Positions 4,405 through 7,465 of a stretch of DNA of 7,465 nt are shown one piece after another. Both the position numbers and the translations under genes were made by a program. Origin of the DNA: an uncultured Eudoraea sp. (GTDB lineage Bacteria; Bacteroidota; Bacteroidia; Flavobacteriales; Flavobacteriaceae); assembly GCA_905479615.1 (NCBI GenBank), contig CAJQNH010000156.1:1-7465 (forward strand), read 5' to 3'. The notes below the pieces were generated by a model that was not told the origin of the DNA, did not search any database, and saw only the letters and a list, made by a program, of their open reading frames with translations. Each line of letters begins with the position of its first letter. Positions within the stretch are counted from its first letter, which is position 1.

Positions 4405-6579
4405 TCACAATCTGAAAGTATACCGCACTTTTAATACAATCTGTTCATTTTGTAGCGTCCATCGGTCTGTCATATCATCTAAGGTATTGTGATTATAGAC
4501 CAAAAATATATCTCCCTGGGGTGAAAATATCCAATGAACACGAGCATTTACGCCCAATATCTTACTATCTGTATCATATTGTCCATATGCATTTAACTGC
4601 AGATCGGAGGTAACGTTAAACCGTACACGCATACCTACCAGGGTCTGGTCAAAATCTCCCCAGGGCAATCGACCAATATTCCGGACTCCACTGAATTCAA
4701 ATCCCATCAATGAACTCGGATTCCAGTTCAATTCCAATTCCAATTCATCTAACGTCCCGTCATAAAAAGAACCAAACCACCAACTTACCTGACCATTTAA
4801 GCGTCTTTTAGCAGCAAATTGAGCTTCCAACCGGTATCGCATAAAGTGGTACTTATCTACCGGGATAGTAACACCATCAGCTATTTCAAAGGGTTCAATG
4901 ATATTCTCGCCCACAGGTCTTACATTCATTTCTATTCGGTCACCACTTTCCAATCGCCAATTAACAGGTGCTGTAAATAAGCTATAGGACTGCCATTCAC
5001 CGTTAATGCTCTTTACGTAGCTGGCGAAAACCTCATAAAACATTTGCCTCACTAAAGGCCAATTGGGTCTGGGAGCGTATACAGTACCTAATCTCGAATA
5101 ATGAACACCCAGGCGAGGCACAAACCCCAGAGAGGGATCAAACTCTTCCCCAATACGGGAATAGGTCAAAGAGAGATCCCATTTGTCATTGGGGTAGTCC
5201 AATTTAAACCCAAAGGCAGATCTGTCATTCATTAAATCTTCTCTGTCTGTATACAATGCCCATGCACCAGCAATAAAATTCTTATTTCCATTAAATCGGG
5301 TAGTTTGATATGTGAAATCCAGTCCTGACATAAAGCTGCCATCACGCCCTAAAGGATCTCCTACAGATGCAATAAATCCGACTGAACTTTCCTTGAAAAC
5401 ATTCTGCCGTACGCGCATCACTCCCATAGTGGTGGCATCATAAGATGTGCCATCTGAATCAAAAGCATTAGTGCGTACTCCCAAACCCCCAAAAGCTGTA
5501 TTTCCAACCCTGCCATTAATCTTAGCTCCTGCAATTATTGGCACCTGCTCGTTATCAACAAGTCCAATTCTCCGGCTGAAGAAAGGCAGGACGGTGCTGT
5601 TTCCTGTACCGAAACCAAATTCAAATATATCTGACCCTTCCAGAAAAAATGCTCGTTTCTCCGGAAAAAAAAGAGGGAAACGTGTCAAATTTGTTTGTCT
5701 TGTATCTACTTCCGTTTCGGCAAAATCTGTATTCACCGTAACAGTGGCCAATATGTTTGGTCCCAGCCGCTGACTCGCATCCAGGCTAGGGTCCAGCTTA
5801 AAAATTGTTGCCGTACCGGCACCGTCTTTATTTAATGAACTTACCAATGAGGGTCTTACACTTAAGCCCCAACCGTAGTTGAAAACGGGTAAATTGGTCA
5901 AAAGACCTGCCCTGCTCGTCTGCCCAAAAAACTGATCGCGCTCTACATTTGCCCAGCGAATCGTTTCCTGATTTCTTTGTATACGACGTTCAATGTTAAA
6001 ACCCCATTCTGTTAATCCCTTTTTAAAATAAATACTTTGAATAGGCAATCGTATCTCTGCATTCCAACCATTTTCATCAATAGATACGCGGGCTTCCCAA
6101 ATAGCATCCCAGTCTTCATTTTCAGATTCTCCTCTGTTGGATACCAGTGCGTCATAGCGTGCTGCATTAGCATTAACCGCTAAAATATAGCCCGACTGCC
6201 CGTCCAAAAATGGATCAATCACCACTTTGATATGGTCTTCATTGGAGATATCTGTATCTCTAAGTTTGGAAAACCTGACAATCCTGTCCGGATCAGGATC
6301 TTTACATTCTACCCCAATAAAAATAGCCTTTTCGGTTGCAATAACGCGCACCAAGGTTGGCGCAGTAGGCGTACCCCTTTCTACCGGTTCAGTTGTAAGG
6401 AAGGAATCCATAACCGGAGCATTTTGCCATTCCTCTTCATTTAGGACTCCATCTATTATTATTTCACCAGTTAAGCTGCCCGCCTGTATTTTAGGGCGCT
6501 CTGCTACCTGACACCGCACAGCAGAATAGTAGATAAAGAAAATTCCGAATAAAAGGCAGCTTCTTTTAACCAAAACCAT
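4405..6579 (-). CDS. Secreted CBM9-like / DUF5916-type protein with predicted outer-membrane beta-barrel
   Basis: Protein of 724 residues, start ATG at 6579. Residues 1-23 are a type I signal peptide (VLVKR, hydrophobic core, cleavage likely before Gln24). Residues about 35-215 resemble the DOMON-like family 9 carbohydrate-binding fold: IIDGVLNEEEW (41-51), TLVRVIATEKAIFIGVECKD (75-94), a DPF at 122-124, EDWDAIWEARV (155-165), GWNAEIRLPI (171-180) and a WGFNIERRIQRNQETIRW stretch (192-209). The DUF5916 hallmark NTDFAETEVD (283-292) then FPLFFPEKRAFFLEG (301-315) follows. From about 320 to the end come alternating beta-strands with many aromatics, closing with RYTFRL, as in barrel proteins of the outer membrane. 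The family has no firmly assigned function; some relatives are called hydrolases by annotation only, and I see no catalytic motif. It is encoded convergently to the TRAP operon and separately transcribed. The length is normal and there is no frameshift. Confidence 0.88.
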   Translation of the reverse strand: MVLVKRSCLLFGIFFIYYSAVRCQVAERPKIQAGSLTGEIIIDGVLNEEEWQNAPVMDSFLTTEPVERGTPTAPTLVRVIATEKAIFIGVECKDPDPDRIVRFSKLRDTDISNEDHIKVVIDPFLDGQSGYILAVNANAARYDALVSNRGESENEDWDAIWEARVSIDENGWNAEIRLPIQSIYFKKGLTEWGFNIERRIQRNQETIRWANVERDQFFGQTSRAGLLTNLPVFNYGWGLSVRPSLVSSLNKDGAGTATIFKLDPSLDASQRLGPNILATVTVNTDFAETEVDTRQTNLTRFPLFFPEKRAFFLEGSDIFEFGFGTGNSTVLPFFSRRIGLVDNEQVPIIAGAKINGRVGNTAFGGLGVRTNAFDSDGTSYDATTMGVMRVRQNVFKESSVGFIASVGDPLGRDGSFMSGLDFTYQTTRFNGNKNFIAGAWALYTDREDLMNDRSAFGFKLDYPNDKWDLSLTYSRIGEEFDPSLGFVPRLGVHYSRLGTVYAPRPNWPLVRQMFYEVFASYVKSINGEWQSYSLFTAPVNWRLESGDRIEMNVRPVGENIIEPFEIADGVTIPVDKYHFMRYRLEAQFAAKRRLNGQVSWWFGSFYDGTLDELELELNWNPSSLMGFEFSGVRNIGRLPWGDFDQTLVGMRVRFNVTSDLQLNAYGQYDTDSKILGVNARVHWIFSPQGDIFLVYNHNTLDDMTDRWTLQNEQIVLKVRYTFRL
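4729..4746 (-). repeat. In-frame hexamer repeat (GAATTG x3) inside the DUF5916 gene
   Basis: Three perfect tandem copies of CAATTC on the + strand read as GAATTG on the coding strand and encode Glu-Leu three times (residues 612-617), an alternating charged/hydrophobic pattern expected of one barrel strand. Slippage by one unit would change the strand by two residues without a frameshift. Confidence 0.6.
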
Positions 6580-6621
6580 TGGAGTTAAAAAATATAGAAT
6601 AAAGATACAGGTATAGAATCG

Positions 6622-6649
6622 GAAAATTACTTAACAATATGGTTTCCAA
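6622..6649 (-). promoter_or_regulatory. Possible promoter for the DUF5916 gene
   Basis: On the minus strand TTG (6649-6647) is followed after 17 bases by TAATTTTC (6629-6622), seven of eight positions of the Bacteroidota -7 consensus TAnnTTTG. The -7 box lies about 43 bases before the ATG at 6579, and the leader just before the start is A/T-rich (TTTTTTAACTCCA) with no Shine-Dalgarno. Such boxes are frequent by chance in AT-rich sequence. Confidence 0.25.
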
Positions 6650-6854
6650 TAAAAAAAGCAAGCCTTCTATTTCTTTACACTCATGGACTATATAATTGAA
6701 GGTTTTCGGAGTTTTTCTACCAGAATAATTTTTAGGCCTTCATAGTCAGTTTTGGTTTTCACTTAATGAACTATCGCTGTTTTATCATTACTGAAAAAAA
6801 ATCTATAAAGAAGGTTTTAAGGAGTACGCTTGCCAGTCTTATCTAAAATACCTT

Positions 6855-7465
6855 CTACTTCAACTCTTCATCAATTAATTTGAGCACGCGTTCAATTTCA
6901 TATAAAGTATTAGTATAAACTTCGTCCTTTTCTTCCATAATTTGCATAAGCATTACTACAAGATTTTGAAATTCATAGGTAAAAACAGCATCAGGCTTTT
7001 TAATTTCGTTTGTAGCGAATGCAATAACAGGATTTAACGCTACGACTAAATGCTGCATCATGGCATCGTAATGAATGTTTTCCATTCTATTCATATAATT
7101 ATACAATTCTTCCAACTCTCTAATACCATTAACAATTTCATGATTTTGTAGTAATTTAATTTGTCCACTATTCACCATGGTTTCGTATATATTGCCTTCC
7201 TTATCAAAATCTGAATATTGGGTAAGATTACGAACTATAATTCCGAGTGTATCTAATTTGCTTCGGTCATTGGTTTCAATAATTTCATTGGCGTACTTAA
7301 ATTGAACCATATAATGATTGTTATAATGTCTTTGGCCGGCAATTAGTTCCTTATCATCTAATATTTGTTCTTTAATATTTTCATAAAATCTTATTTCTGC
7401 GTTCTTCTTAATCCTATTATCATCCCAATTACTTACTTGAAATGCCAAACTAATACCAATCATTA
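6855..7465 (-). CDS. DUF6090-like membrane-anchored protein, N-terminus missing (cut by window edge)
   Basis: The minus-strand frame is open to the window edge. The visible 202 residues begin MIGISLAFQVSNWDDNR, which matches the family pattern in which a membrane helix ends with IGILIALQINNWNENRK. That Met is therefore probably internal, and about 40-50 residues (a short basic head and most of the membrane helix) lie beyond the window. Full-length relatives are around 240-260 aa. The rest is mainly helical and charged: KNAEIRFYENIKEQILDDKE (19-38), a segment with NIYETMVNSGQIKLLQNHEI (91-110) and a C-terminal EIERVLKLIDEELK helix. The region after the membrane anchor probably faces the periplasm or cytoplasmic surface; topology is not decidable here. 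The family is common in Bacteroidota, often as tandem paralogues, and its function is unknown. No functional link to the transport genes is evident, and a 275-base spacer separates it from the DUF5916 gene. Confidence 0.75.
   Translation of the reverse strand, partial: MIGISLAFQVSNWDDNRIKKNAEIRFYENIKEQILDDKELIAGQRHYNNHYMVQFKYANEIIETNDRSKLDTLGIIVRNLTQYSDFDKEGNIYETMVNSGQIKLLQNHEIVNGIRELEELYNYMNRMENIHYDAMMQHLVVALNPVIAFATNEIKKPDAVFTYEFQNLVVMLMQIMEEKDEVYTNTLYEIERVLKLIDEELK

Noticed and set aside
4401..4408. GTGATCAC palindrome overlapping the DUF5916 stop codon
   Set aside because: An 8-base palindrome is common by chance and it lies at the 3' ends of two convergent genes, an unlikely operator position.
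5447..6511. Plus-strand ORFs of 108, 94 and 70 aa opposite the DUF5916 gene
   Set aside because: They are antisense shadows of a well-supported coding frame, have low-complexity S/P/K/T-rich translations and no recognisable domain.
6511..6579. DUF5916 protein as a lipoprotein through Cys23
   Set aside because: The residues before Cys23 are A-V-R; an arginine at -1 does not fit a lipobox. Type I cleavage before Gln24 is more likely.
6661..6720. CCTTC...GAAGG pairing near a T-run as a terminator for the DUF6090 gene
   Set aside because: The loop is about 30 bases and the stem only five pairs, too weak for an intrinsic terminator.

Overview
The window looks like chromosomal DNA of a Bacteroidota species, probably a free-living aquatic member of the Flavobacteriia or Cytophagia. 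This rests on the AT-rich base composition, the lack of Shine-Dalgarno sequences before the starts, the TAnnTTTG-like boxes upstream of two genes, and two families typical of this phylum: a CBM9/DUF5916-type outer-membrane protein and a DUF6090-type protein. Organism and family calls come from reading the translated sequence, not from a database search.

Layout. Positions 1-1029 (+) hold the C-terminal three quarters of a sugar-porter MFS permease, cut by the left edge. Positions 1030-1547 form a gap of about 520 bases. It contains a possible 42-aa single-helix membrane protein (1168-1296), then a C-rich, almost G-free stretch that could be a Rho-dependent termination zone, then short repeats and a possible promoter. 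Positions 1548-4321 (+) are a compact three-gene TRAP transporter operon: a lipoprotein substrate-binding subunit (dctP type), a small membrane subunit (dctQ type) and a large membrane subunit (dctM type), spaced by 0 and 5 nt. Convergent to it, 4405-6579 (-) encodes a 724-aa secreted protein with an N-terminal CBM9-like domain and a predicted C-terminal beta-barrel. After a 275-base spacer, 6855-7465 (-) is a DUF6090-like protein cut by the right edge.

How they may work together. The MFS permease and the TRAP system are both secondary inner-membrane importers. The TRAP binding protein has the conserved carboxylate-binding arginine and a signature I associate with sugar-acid (hexuronate-like) TRAP binding proteins. 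The window may therefore sit in or beside a region for uptake of carbohydrate breakdown products. No catabolic enzyme, SusC/SusD pair or regulator is present, so the substrates remain unassigned.

Nothing here is clearly an undescribed system. The points most worth following are the lipid-anchored TRAP binding protein in a Gram-negative background, the unannotated 42-aa membrane ORF, and the G-depleted tract directly after it.
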